Source of the DNA: DASSQJ01 sp963773655
Lineage (GTDB): Bacteria > Actinomycetota > Actinomycetes > Actinomycetales > Dermatophilaceae
Direction: 5' to 3'
Assembly: GCA_963773655.1 (NCBI GenBank)
Contig: CAVZBX010000003.1
Location: 186,001-250,000, forward strand
DNA length: 64,000 bases
The translations under genes were made by a program, and so were the position numbers. Below, piece by piece: positions 1-8,007 of this stretch (positions within the stretch are counted from its first letter, which is position 1; every line of letters starts with the position of its first letter). The notes under the pieces were generated by a model. The model searched no databases and was not told the origin of the DNA. It worked only from the letters and a program-made list of their open reading frames with translations.

Positions 1-1
1 G

Positions 2-445
2 ACCGCCGAGGACTGGGCACGCGTCGTCGACACCGACCTCGCGGGCGTGATGTTCGCCTGCCAGGCCGAGCACGCCCTGCTGCTCGGGCGCGGGGGGTCG
101 GTGGTCAACATCGCCTCGATGTCGGGCCACGTCGTCAACCGCGGCGTCACCCACGCCGCATACAGCGCCGCCAAGGCCGGAGTCATCCACCTGAGCCGGG
201 CGCTGGCGGTCGAGTGGGCGCCCCTCGGGATCCGGGTCAACTCGGTGAGCCCGGGCTACACGTTGACCACCATGACCCGCCGCAACCCCCCCGAGGTCAA
301 CGCCGCCTTCGCGGCCCAGACCCCCCTCGGTCGGCTCGCCGACGTCGAGGAGGTGGCGGAGCCGGTCGTGTTCCTCCTGGGCGACGGCGCGTCGTTCGTC
401 ACCGGCACCGACCTGCTCGTCGACGGCGGCTTCACGGCCTGGTGA
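2..445 (+). CDS. Short-chain dehydrogenase/reductase (SDR), C-terminal part
   Basis: The reading frame is open from the left edge, so the N-terminus with the Rossmann glycine motif lies outside the window. What remains has the classical SDR hallmarks: the NIAS segment with a catalytic Ser shortly after, YSAAKAG with the catalytic Tyr and Lys, the RVNSVSPGY segment after the active site, and an ending of the form TGTDLLVDGGFTAW, which is the usual SDR C-terminus. It is an NAD(P)-dependent oxidoreductase; the substrate cannot be inferred from this fragment. The stop is followed after 13 bases by the end of a convergent gene. The family call is secure; the role is open. Confidence 0.9.
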   Translation, partial: TAEDWARVVDTDLAGVMFACQAEHALLLGRGGSVVNIASMSGHVVNRGVTHAAYSAAKAGVIHLSRALAVEWAPLGIRVNSVSPGYTLTTMTRRNPPEVNAAFAAQTPLGRLADVEEVAEPVVFLLGDGASFVTGTDLLVDGGFTAW

Positions 446-458
446 GGTGCTGCTGCCG

Positions 459-1007
459 CTACGAGGGGTCGCGCAGCTTGCCGCTGCGGGCCAGCTCGGG
501 GTCGGTGCACGAGGAGAGGTCGAAGCAGCACGGGCGCCGCTTGCCGTGGTCGAGCTTGTCGATGCTCACCTCCACGCGGCGCTGCCGGGTGCCGGGGCTG
601 CGCGTCGCCTGCACCCAGCGCACCCACTCCCACCTGGCCATCGGGGTGATGTCCTGCCAGGTCTCGCGGATGCGCTCCGGCGCGGCCGACAGCGCGCCGG
701 CCAGGTCGTCGGGGAGCTCCGGCTCGGGCCACCGGTCGGCCACCTCGAGGGTGAGCTCGGCGGTGTCACCGGGGCCGAGGCAGCACGCCCTCCTGAGGTC
801 CTCACCGACCCGGACCCAGTGGCCGCGCCGGCCGTCGGGCTCGACGACGGTGTCGAACCGGTGGCCGTCGAGGGTGGCGTGCACCGCCACCTGCCCGCGC
901 GAGGGCAGCGCGGCGCTCGCGTCGTCGGGCAGGCGCACGAGCACGGTGTCGTCGATGGCGGCCAGCGCGGCCTCGAACCGGATGGTGTCGCGGACGTCGG
1001 TGGGCAT
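459..1007 (-). CDS. YdeI/OmpD-associated family protein with DUF1905-like domain
   Basis: The 182-residue protein begins with a DUF1905-type beta-barrel segment (IRFEAAL, then VAVHATLDGHRFDT and a GDTAELTLEV strand). It ends with a helical YdeI/OmdA-type region (LPDDLAGAL, then RIRETWQDITPMARWEWVRWV). Proteins of this family are small and cytosolic, and some are annotated as bacteriocin-protection proteins; the biochemical role is not established. The C-terminal extension carries a CC pair and one more Cys (RRPCCFDLSSC), which is unusual enough to suggest metal binding, but that is inference. The ATG at 1007 is chosen because the conserved domain starts right after it; a GTG 30 bases upstream is possible. 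Confidence 0.75.
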   Translation of the reverse strand: MPTDVRDTIRFEAALAAIDDTVLVRLPDDASAALPSRGQVAVHATLDGHRFDTVVEPDGRRGHWVRVGEDLRRACCLGPGDTAELTLEVADRWPEPELPDDLAGALSAAPERIRETWQDITPMARWEWVRWVQATRSPGTRQRRVEVSIDKLDHGKRRPCCFDLSSCTDPELARSGKLRDPS

Positions 1008-1096
1008 GGTGGTCGGTGACCTCCGTGGGGCTCGCACGACCCGCCGCGGGCGTCGGCGGGTCCTCGGGGCCCCTCGAGGCTAGTCCACCCGCGGCA

Positions 1097-1153
1097 CGCG
1101 CAGGAGCTCCCACGGCACCGCGGAGCTTCCGGGAGCCGGGTGAGCTCCTGCGT
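1097..1153. repeat. Intergenic imperfect palindrome, copy A of a three-copy element
   Basis: The outer arms CGCAGGAGCTC and GAGCTCCTGCG are exact complements, with partly paired inner sequence (GGCACC against GGGAGCC). The same core (GGAGCTCCC, GGCACC, CTCC, GGAGCTTCTGCGTG) recurs near 43128-43185 and 46227-46286. Copy A lies in the gap between two minus-strand genes. It would fold into a strong RNA hairpin but has no T-run, so a terminator function is uncertain. Confidence 0.6.
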
Positions 1154-1168
1154 GGCGGTGCCACCGCC

Positions 1169-1786
1169 TCACCGGGAGGCGGCGAGTCCTCCATCCACCC
1201 GCTCGGCACGCTCCTTCAGGCCCAGCAGCATCCGCCGCATCATCGGGAAGTCACCGAGCTCCATGAGCAGCACCGTGAGGGGCAGCATGGGGCCGCGCTC
1301 GTAGCGTGCCTTGAGCCGGGTGACCAGCCTGGTGCCCGTGCCGAACGGGGTCAGCACCCAGGCCCACGTGGAGTCGGGCTTCGCCCACACCAGGACGTTC
1401 GGCGCCTCGGCTCGCGCCACCCGGAAGGCGGTGCGTTCGTCCGGCGGCGAGGCCATCGGTGCGGCCACGTCGCCCACCGCCACGTCCTGGAACTGCGGCA
1501 GCACCGCGTCCGCGCTCGGCCGCCCCAGGTTGTCGATCAGGTCGTAGGAGTAGAAGCCGGCCCGGCCGAACCCGGTCTGCACCAGCCACGGCCAGACCCG
1601 CTCCGGCGGCGCGGCGATCGTGATCGCCCGGGTCGCGACGAACGCGGCGCCCGGCAGGATGCCGTCGCCCGGCATGGGTGCGACGACCTCGGCGTCGGTG
1701 GCCCCCCACCGCAGGTGCCGGGCGCGGTACACCGGCGCCGCGACCGCCAGGACCGCGACGCCGACCACTACGGCGGCCCGCCCCAC
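1169..1786 (-). CDS. SRPBCC-family protein with N-terminal membrane segment
   Basis: The 205-residue protein starts with a hydrophobic stretch (about residues 4-20, VVVGVAVLAVAAPVY) that looks like a membrane anchor or uncleaved signal. The rest fits the START/SRPBCC fold: the family's ITIAAPPERVWPWLVQTG opening strand and helix, then an FGRAGFYSYDLIDN segment, then a long C-terminal helix. Such proteins bind hydrophobic ligands in a cavity; the ligand is unknown here. It lies 160 bases beyond the end of the carotenoid operon on the same strand, so it could be read through from it. A carotenoid or membrane-lipid ligand is only a guess from position. Confidence 0.7.
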   Translation of the reverse strand: MGRAAVVVGVAVLAVAAPVYRARHLRWGATDAEVVAPMPGDGILPGAAFVATRAITIAAPPERVWPWLVQTGFGRAGFYSYDLIDNLGRPSADAVLPQFQDVAVGDVAAPMASPPDERTAFRVARAEAPNVLVWAKPDSTWAWVLTPFGTGTRLVTRLKARYERGPMLPLTVLLMELGDFPMMRRMLLGLKERAERVDGGLAASR

Positions 1787-1946
1787 GACTCGACGCTACG
1801 CCGCGGGCGCCCCCGCCGGCCGGCGACGTGACCGACGGCGCAGCCGCACTGGCTCCGCGACCGGAGAAGCCGGGGTGGCGGCACCGGTTCCGCCGGTCCC
1901 GGGTCGACCCGGCGGGCGCGTCGCCGCCCGGCGGCGCGTCACCGTC

Positions 1947-3578
1947 TCAGTCGTGGGGCGCCCGGAGGGCACGTACCGTGCGGATGCCGCGCCGCGCCAG
2001 GCCCGGGATCGGCCCGAGGCGGCCGCTCATCGGCACCGACCAGACGCCGTGACCCGGTAGCCCCCAGCCGGCGAGCAGCCGGTCGGCCGCCATCCAGCCG
2101 GTGGTGGCAGCCCGCTCCATCAGGGCCACGGGGAGGTCGACGCGCACGGCGTCGCCGGCGAGCACCAGACGGTCGTCGGGGGTGCGCACCCCGGGGCGGG
2201 ACCGCCACGGGTCCAGGCCGACGAGCACGCAGTCGTCCTCGACCAGCCACTCGTCGTGGACGGTGCCGAGCGCAGCCGTCTCCGGGTACACCCGGTGCAG
2301 CGCCTCGAGCAGCTCACGCTTGACCCCTTCCTCGGTCGCGTCGTCGGGAAGCGCGTAGGCGTGCAGCTCGACCACGGAGCCGTCGTGGGTGTCGCCCCAC
2401 CGGGTGGCGTGCTCCTCGAACCGGTCGACGACCGAGACGTTGTCGAGGGGGCCGTAGCCGCTCGTGCCGAGGAACGGGGGCCGGTCCGGCGAGACCCGGC
2501 CGTCGAGCCACAGCCGCCACACCGCGAAGGCCGGCGCGGAGCGCACCGCCGCCACCGCGGAGCGCCACCGGGCCCCGGCGTCGTCGTGGCCGCCGAGGCC
2601 GGGCGAGTCCTCGACGAGACCGCGCAGGCCCACCGGGTCGAGGGCGAGCACCACGGCGTCGGCGTCGAGCACCTGCCCGCGGTCCTCCCCCAACGGGGCG
2701 CGGTGGTGCACCGCGAGGCCACCGTCGACCCCCTCCAGCACGGTCGTGACCCGGCGGCCGACCTCGACGTCGACGCCGAGGCGGGCCAGGTGCGCGCCGA
2801 GCGGGGACCACAGGGTGGAGTCGTAGTCGTCGCGGGGCACGTCGAAGAGCAGGCCCTCCGCGGACCCGACGAAGTACATGTGGAACATCGCGACGAGCTC
2901 GGCGCCGGAGAACTCCCGCGGGTCGGCGAAGAAGCTGCGGGCGAACACCTCGAGCGCGAGGTGCCTGGCCTCCTCGGGGAAGTTCAACCGGTCGAGGACC
3001 TCGGCCGCGCTCACGCCGTCCAGCGCCGAGAACGTCGCCGGGAAGTGCACGTCCATGAGCCCGAGCGCCTGCTCGACGTCGACCGCCGCCAGCCCCTGCC
3101 AGTCGAAGCTCGGGCTCCGCGCGACGAACGTCGCGAGGTTCCACGGTGGCGTGGCCGGGATGCCGGCGAAGGAGTCCGCACCACCGCCCTCGCGCACGAG
3201 CGGGTAGTCGGTCAGGGGCCGCAGCCGCTCGAGCAGCGGATCGGTGCGGCGCAGCACGGCGCGCAGGTTGTAGTACTGCCGGAAGAAGGCGTGGAAGCCG
3301 CGGCTCATCGTCGACGGGCTGCCGTCCGGGAGCGTCACCGGCCACGACCGCACGCGCCCGCCGAGCCGGCCGTCGCGTTCGAGCACGGTGACGCGTACGC
3401 CCCGCTCGGCGAGACCGAGCGCCGCGGTCAGACCGGCGATGCCGCCCCCGACGACGACGACGTGGCGCTCGCCCGGTGCCCGGTCCTCGGCGTCGCGCCG
3501 GGGGGCGGGGGGCTGGTGGAAGACGGCGCGGGCGTCCCGGCCCGGACGCCACCGGGGACCGCGGTGCAGCGCCCTCAC
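1947..3578 (-). CDS. crtU: CrtU-type carotene desaturase/methyltransferase
   Basis: This 543-residue FAD protein has a dinucleotide-binding motif near residue 40 (VVVVGGGIAGLTAALGLAE), then RLGGRVRSWPV, and the segment SRGFHAFFRQYYNLR that marks the CrtU branch of the phytoene-desaturase superfamily. A second FAD motif sits near the end (RLVLAGDAVRVDLPVALMERA). CrtU enzymes desaturate the beta-rings of beta-carotene and shift a methyl group, giving aromatic carotenoids such as isorenieratene; the exact product here is inferred. The GTG at 3578 shares its bases with the stop of the upstream methyltransferase (GTGA), which decides the start over a longer frame reaching 3785. It is the last gene of the crt operon. 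Confidence 0.87.
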   Translation of the reverse strand: MRALHRGPRWRPGRDARAVFHQPPAPRRDAEDRAPGERHVVVVGGGIAGLTAALGLAERGVRVTVLERDGRLGGRVRSWPVTLPDGSPSTMSRGFHAFFRQYYNLRAVLRRTDPLLERLRPLTDYPLVREGGGADSFAGIPATPPWNLATFVARSPSFDWQGLAAVDVEQALGLMDVHFPATFSALDGVSAAEVLDRLNFPEEARHLALEVFARSFFADPREFSGAELVAMFHMYFVGSAEGLLFDVPRDDYDSTLWSPLGAHLARLGVDVEVGRRVTTVLEGVDGGLAVHHRAPLGEDRGQVLDADAVVLALDPVGLRGLVEDSPGLGGHDDAGARWRSAVAAVRSAPAFAVWRLWLDGRVSPDRPPFLGTSGYGPLDNVSVVDRFEEHATRWGDTHDGSVVELHAYALPDDATEEGVKRELLEALHRVYPETAALGTVHDEWLVEDDCVLVGLDPWRSRPGVRTPDDRLVLAGDAVRVDLPVALMERAATTGWMAADRLLAGWGLPGHGVWSVPMSGRLGPIPGLARRGIRTVRALRAPHD

Positions 3579-4318
3579 GAGGGACGCACCCCGACGGCGG
3601 TGTGGACCAGGCCGTCCTGCCACCCCGGGTAGGAGCGGTGCCGCACGTCGACCAGTCCGGCCGACTGCATCCGACCGCAGACCTGCGTCATCGAGTCGAA
3701 GTCGCGCACGCTCGTGTACAGGTACCGGTGCAGCGGCACGTCGGATCGCTTGAGGACGGCGAGCGGGATGATCACGCCGTGGCACACCGCCGCCCAGACC
3801 GCGCGGGCACGCCGGCTGCCGGCCACCGAGTAGTCGTGGAGCACCAGGGTCCCGCCGGGCCGCAGCACCCGGGCTGCCTCGTCGACGAGGGCCTGCCGGT
3901 CGGGCACGTTGCGCAGCAGGTAGGCGGCGAGCACGCCGTCGACCGAGGCGTCGGGCAGGCCCCGCAGGTGCGCGAGCGCGTCGGAGACGACGAGCCCGAC
4001 GCCGGCCGGCCAGGCCTTCGCCCGTGCCTGGGCCACCATCCCCTCGGAGGCGTCCACCCCGGTGACGTCGAGGCGGCCGGCGCTCCCGCCCCGGGCGGTC
4101 CAGGCATCGAGCACGGCCCTCGTCGAGGCGCCCGAGCCGCAGCCGAGGTCGAGGACGACCGGTGCCCGGCCGTCCCCGGGCGACGGCAGCGAGCCGACGA
4201 GCGCCTCGGCCGCGGCGCGCAGCTGGTCGTGGTACCCCGGTGAGAGCGCCACCATCGCGTCGTAGGTCGGCGCGGCGCGGTCGAACGCGTCCGCGAGCAC
4301 CCAGTCACGGCCGGTCAC
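3575..4318 (-). CDS. SAM-dependent methyltransferase of the carotenoid operon (CrtT-like)
   Basis: This 247-residue class I methyltransferase resembles UbiE/COQ5. Motif I is VVLDLGCGSGASTRAVLDA, followed by DVTGVDASEGM (SAM ribose-binding acidic residue), a DASVDGVLAAYLLRNV motif and the post-motif VLRPGGTLVLHDYS. Streptomyces carotenoid clusters carry a methyltransferase (CrtT) next to crtU, so a role in carotenoid modification is likely from context; a quinone methyltransferase is the alternative. The GTG start overlaps the end of crtYd by 14 bases and its stop overlaps the crtU start, so it is tightly coupled to both. Confidence 0.8.
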   Translation of the reverse strand: MTGRDWVLADAFDRAAPTYDAMVALSPGYHDQLRAAAEALVGSLPSPGDGRAPVVLDLGCGSGASTRAVLDAWTARGGSAGRLDVTGVDASEGMVAQARAKAWPAGVGLVVSDALAHLRGLPDASVDGVLAAYLLRNVPDRQALVDEAARVLRPGGTLVLHDYSVAGSRRARAVWAAVCHGVIIPLAVLKRSDVPLHRYLYTSVRDFDSMTQVCGRMQSAGLVDVRHRSYPGWQDGLVHTAVGVRPS

Positions 4319-4634
4319 CGGCCACCTCCTCGTCTCGTCGGCCCCAGTAGGCCCACAGCAGGATCGTCAGGGTCACCATGCTGTACCCGAAGAGGAAGTC
4401 CTCCACGGGGATGTCCCAGGGAAACCGGACGCCGATGGTCTCCTCGTCGTCGTACAGGACGATGGGGGCGGACAACTTGGTGAGCCAGCCGTCGACCAGC
4501 ACCTGGAACGCGAAGACGATCGCCATCGCCAGCCAGTACTTGGCGGTGCGCAGGATGCCGGTGCGCAGCCAGAACCGCTCGATCGCGACCGTGGCCACGA
4601 CCGAGAACACCGCGAGGATGGTGTACTCACGCAT
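4305..4634 (-). CDS. crtYd: Lycopene cyclase subunit, C-terminal-type (CrtYd)
   Basis: The 109-residue membrane protein has three hydrophobic segments (about residues 5-20, 34-50 and 82-96) and the conserved PVEDFLFG motif of heterodimeric actinobacterial lycopene beta-cyclases. In this family the active cyclase needs both CrtYc and CrtYd, which together close both ends of lycopene to give beta-carotene. The ATG lies inside the end of crtYc (8-base overlap), which should keep the two subunits at equal amounts. Confidence 0.85.
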   Translation of the reverse strand: MREYTILAVFSVVATVAIERFWLRTGILRTAKYWLAMAIVFAFQVLVDGWLTKLSAPIVLYDDEETIGVRFPWDIPVEDFLFGYSMVTLTILLWAYWGRRDEEVAGDRP

Positions 4635-4965
4635 CGCGCTCCCGCCACCGACGGAACCATCCGAGCACCGTGCCGACGGCCTCGTAGGTGAGCAGCCCGC
4701 AGATCGGGACCACGACGAAGAAGACGTACTCCTCGAGGGGCACCCGTGCCGGGCGGATACCGGTGGTGTACTCGAGGCTGTACCACCAGTGCCCGCGCAC
4801 GATGCCGATGGCGTCCCAGGCGAGGAAGACGACGAGCATGGGCAGGAGCGACAGCAGCAGACGTCGCGGACGGCGGTAGACCCGCGCACGCAGCACGAAC
4901 TCCAGCGGCAGCGTGATGAGGAGGCAGCCCGCCATGAGGAGCAGGTACTGGTAGCGGTCGTCCAC
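4627..4965 (-). CDS. crtYc: Lycopene cyclase subunit, N-terminal-type (CrtYc)
   Basis: The 112-residue membrane protein starts DDRYQYLLLMAGCLLITLPL and carries the family motif PLEEYVFFVVVPICGLLTYE near residue 80, with the same acidic pair as the partner PVED motif in CrtYd. Three transmembrane helices are visible. The GTG at 4965, 16 bases after the crtB-idi stop, fits the usual CrtYc N-terminus; the open frame continues far upstream, but that part is a shadow of crtB-idi. It pairs with CrtYd to form lycopene cyclase. Confidence 0.83.
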   Translation of the reverse strand: MDDRYQYLLLMAGCLLITLPLEFVLRARVYRRPRRLLLSLLPMLVVFLAWDAIGIVRGHWWYSLEYTTGIRPARVPLEEYVFFVVVPICGLLTYEAVGTVLGWFRRWRERDA

Positions 4966-4981
4966 GGCGGTCCAGGCGGCT

Positions 4982-6502
4982 TCAGCGGGCCCCGGCCGTG
5001 GCGCCGAGCCGGGCGGCCGGCGGCAGCTCGGCCCGCGGCCCGGCGGGCCAGGAGAGGGGGTCGGGGCCGAGGGCCGCGAGCAGCGGCACCTGCTCGGCGC
5101 ACCACGGCGACACGGTCCGTCGCCCGGCCAGCACGTCCCCGCAGAACTCCGACCACGGGACCCAGGCGGCGTCGTCGACCTCCTCCGGGTCGGGTGCGGT
5201 GGCCGGACCGAGGGCGCGTGCGACGAACACCGGGCAGACCTCGTTCTCGGCGATGGCGCCCTGCACCGCCCGGTACCGGAACCGCGGCAGCACCAGCCGC
5301 ACCTCGCCGACCTCCACCCCCAGCTCGTCGCGGGCACGGCGGCGGACGGCGGCGTCCAGGTCCTCGCCGGGGAGCGGGTGGCCGCAGACGGTGTTCGTGA
5401 GCACGCCGGGGAAGCTCGGTTTGCTCGCCGCGCGGGTGGTGACGAGCAGCCGGCCGTCGTCGTCGACGACGTAGCACGAGAAGGCCAGGTGCAGGGGGGT
5501 GTCGTCGTGGTGCACCGCGGACTTCGGGGCCGTCCCGGTGGCTGCCCCGGCCTCGTCGACGAGCACGACGGGGTCGTCGGAGACCCAGCCGAGCTCGGCC
5601 GTGGCGGCGGCCCGGTCGCGGCGGACCAGCGCCGCCGGGTCGCGCGAGGCCACCATCCGGGCGGCGAGCGCCGCCTTGGCAACCGTGGGAACGCGGGCAC
5701 GGGAGGCGAACACGTCGTAGTCGGCCGCCTCGAGGCGCTCGAGGATGCGCGCGTAGAGCACCCGGGCGGTGGCCACGCAGCGCCGTGACGCCGGCGGCAG
5801 CAGGGCCAGGCCGGCATCGGACTCGCGGTAGAGCCGGCGGTTGCGCTCGATCTCGAAGGCCATGACCGCGCGCCACTCGGGCGTCACCGTGCGGGCGTGG
5901 GGGTCGGCGCCGAACCGCCGCAGGTCCTCCTGCGGCACGTAGACGCGGCCCCGGTCGAGGTCCTCGCCGACGTCGCGCAGGAAGTTGGTCAGCTGGAACG
6001 CCAGGCCCAGCGCCCGTGCGGGGGCCACGGCATCGGCAGTGGGGTGCAGCACGGGCAGCATCATCTCGCCGATGACCGCCGCACTGCCGTCCATGTAGCC
6101 GAGCAGGTCCTCCCACGTCTCGTACTCGCGGGTGGTGAGGTCCTGGCGCATCGCGCCGAAGAACCGGGTGAAGCACTCCTGCGGGATCCCGCGCTCCCGC
6201 ACCGTCGTGGCGACGGCGGCGAGGACGGGGTCCTCGGACGTCCCCGACTCGAGCGCCGCGTGGAAGCGCGCCTCGAAGGCGTCGAGCTCGGCGGCCGTCC
6301 CGGGGCCCGGGTCCGGCCCGGCGAGGTCGACGATGTCGTCGGCGAGCCGGGCCAGGGTGTACACGGCGAACACGTGCCGCCGGTCGCGGGCCGGCAGCAG
6401 CCGGGCACCCCAGTAGTACGTCGTGCCGTGCTCACGGGTGACCTCGGCACAGCGGGCGTAGCCGGCGGTGAGGAGGTCGTGGTCGGCGCGGTCGGCGCTC
6501 AC
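4982..6502 (-). CDS. crtB-idi: Phytoene synthase fused to type 1 isopentenyl-diphosphate isomerase (CrtB-Idi)
   Basis: One uninterrupted 506-residue frame holds two enzymes. Residues 1 to about 300 are a squalene/phytoene synthase with both aspartate-rich motifs (DDIVD at 55-59; DVGED at 177-181 inside LTNFLRDVGEDLDRGRVYVP), which condenses two GGPP to phytoene. Residues about 310-500 are a Nudix-type IPP isomerase with TNTVCGHP (catalytic Cys373), ENEVCPVF (catalytic Glu421) and metal-site His331, His338 and His375. It interconverts IPP and DMAPP. The junction has no stop and no internal start with a good ribosome site. The GTG start overlaps the crtI stop (GTGA). Family parents are about 300 and 180 residues, so both domains look full length. 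Confidence 0.9.
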   Translation of the reverse strand: MSADRADHDLLTAGYARCAEVTREHGTTYYWGARLLPARDRRHVFAVYTLARLADDIVDLAGPDPGPGTAAELDAFEARFHAALESGTSEDPVLAAVATTVRERGIPQECFTRFFGAMRQDLTTREYETWEDLLGYMDGSAAVIGEMMLPVLHPTADAVAPARALGLAFQLTNFLRDVGEDLDRGRVYVPQEDLRRFGADPHARTVTPEWRAVMAFEIERNRRLYRESDAGLALLPPASRRCVATARVLYARILERLEAADYDVFASRARVPTVAKAALAARMVASRDPAALVRRDRAAATAELGWVSDDPVVLVDEAGAATGTAPKSAVHHDDTPLHLAFSCYVVDDDGRLLVTTRAASKPSFPGVLTNTVCGHPLPGEDLDAAVRRRARDELGVEVGEVRLVLPRFRYRAVQGAIAENEVCPVFVARALGPATAPDPEEVDDAAWVPWSEFCGDVLAGRRTVSPWCAEQVPLLAALGPDPLSWPAGPRAELPPAARLGATAGAR

Positions 6503-8007
6503 CTGGCCACCCGGTGGGTGTCACGGTGGACCGGGCGGGCGTCCCCGGCGTACTCGTGCACGCGCTCCGCGGCGAGCCGGCCGCTGACGAGCACCATGGG
6601 GATGCCCACCCCGGGCGTGGTCCCCGAGCCGGCGAAGACCAGGCCGGGCACGCGGCGGTCGACGTTGCGCGGCCGGAACGGCCCGGACTGGCCGAAGGTG
6701 TGGGCCAGCGCGAACGGCGTGCCGAGGTGCATCCCCTGGGCCTCCCAGTCGTCGGGGGTGACGAGGCGCTCCTCCACGACGTCGGTGGGGTAGCCGGCCG
6801 CGTCGAGGAAGGCCTGCAGGCGCTCGCGCATCGGGCCGGACTCGCGGGACCAGTCCAGGCCCGAGCCGTTGTGCGGCACCGGCTCCAGCACGTAGAGGGT
6901 CGACCCGCCTGCCGGAGCCGTGCTGGGGTCGGTGACGGTGGGGACGGTCACGAGCCGCGACGGGTCCGGCATCAGCTCCTGACGGTCGATGAGGGCCTGG
7001 AACGCGCCGTCCCACTCCCGGCCGAAGTGGATGTTGTGGTGGCGCACCTCCGGCCCGGGTACACCCCGCGCGCCGACGTGCCACACCACCGCCGACGGCG
7101 AGTAGTCGCCGCGCCTGATCGTGCGGGGGGCCGGGACGCCGGGCAGCAGCCGCTCGTAGGCGACGGGCAGGTCGAGGGTGACGACGACCGCGTCGGCGCT
7201 GAGCCGCTCGCCGTCCGCGGTGCGCACGCCGGCGACCGCGCCGTCGCCGCGGCGGAGCACCTCGGCCACCTCGACCCCCGTGTGCACCGGAACGCCGGCG
7301 TCGGCGAGGGCACGTGCCATGCCCACCGGGACCGCGTGCATCCCGCCCTCGGGGTAGTACACGCCGCGCACCGTGTCCATGTACGTGATGACCGCGAAGA
7401 CCGCGCGGGCGCTGGCGGGGGCGACGCCGGCGTACAGCGACTGGAAGCCGAAGACCTTGTGCAGCCGCTCGTCCTCGAAGAACGAGGCGACCTTGGGGCC
7501 GAGCGCACCGAGGCCACCCAGCCGCAGCAGGCGCGCCGCCGTGAGCGGCGAGCGGACGAGGTCGAGCAGGCTGTCGTAGTTGGTGTCGATGAAGGCGTCG
7601 AACTCGACGTCGTGGAGCTCCTCGAGCCACGCGAGGAAGCGGTCGAAGCCGGCGGCGTCGCGCTCGCCGGACAGCCGGCGGACCTCCTCGCGCAGGTCGC
7701 CCATGTCGGCGCGCACGTGCAGCTCGGTGCCGTCGTCGTAGACCGCCCGGTAGGCCGGGTCGAGCCGCCGCATCGGGACCAGTGCCTCCGGGTCGCCGCC
7801 GACGGCGTGCAGCGGCGAGTGGAGCAGCGACGGCATCGTCATGACGACCGGGCCCGGGTCGAAGCGGTACCCGCCCTGCCGGATCACGCCGGCCCGCCCG
7901 CCGACCACGTCCTCGCGCTCGAGCACGGTGACGTCGTGGCCGGCCGCGGTGAGGTGGCAGGCGGCGGCGAGTCCCGACAGCCCTGCTCCGACGACGACGA
8001 CCCTCAC
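6499..8007 (-). CDS. crtI: Phytoene desaturase CrtI
   Basis: The 502-residue flavoprotein begins with the FAD-binding motif VVVVGAGLSGLAAACHL and LEREDVVGGRAGVI. It has the CrtI-typical GGMHAVPVGMARALADAGV segment and ends with GLVFAGSGTTPGVGIPMVLVSGRLAAERV, the family's C-terminal FAD-contact signature. CrtI desaturates 15-cis-phytoene to all-trans-lycopene at the membrane. Length matches the family (about 490-510). Its GTG start overlaps the crtE stop and its stop overlaps the crtB-idi start, each by four bases, so crtE, crtI and crtB-idi form a translationally coupled unit. Confidence 0.92.
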   Translation of the reverse strand: MRVVVVGAGLSGLAAACHLTAAGHDVTVLEREDVVGGRAGVIRQGGYRFDPGPVVMTMPSLLHSPLHAVGGDPEALVPMRRLDPAYRAVYDDGTELHVRADMGDLREEVRRLSGERDAAGFDRFLAWLEELHDVEFDAFIDTNYDSLLDLVRSPLTAARLLRLGGLGALGPKVASFFEDERLHKVFGFQSLYAGVAPASARAVFAVITYMDTVRGVYYPEGGMHAVPVGMARALADAGVPVHTGVEVAEVLRRGDGAVAGVRTADGERLSADAVVVTLDLPVAYERLLPGVPAPRTIRRGDYSPSAVVWHVGARGVPGPEVRHHNIHFGREWDGAFQALIDRQELMPDPSRLVTVPTVTDPSTAPAGGSTLYVLEPVPHNGSGLDWSRESGPMRERLQAFLDAAGYPTDVVEERLVTPDDWEAQGMHLGTPFALAHTFGQSGPFRPRNVDRRVPGLVFAGSGTTPGVGIPMVLVSGRLAAERVHEYAGDARPVHRDTHRVAR

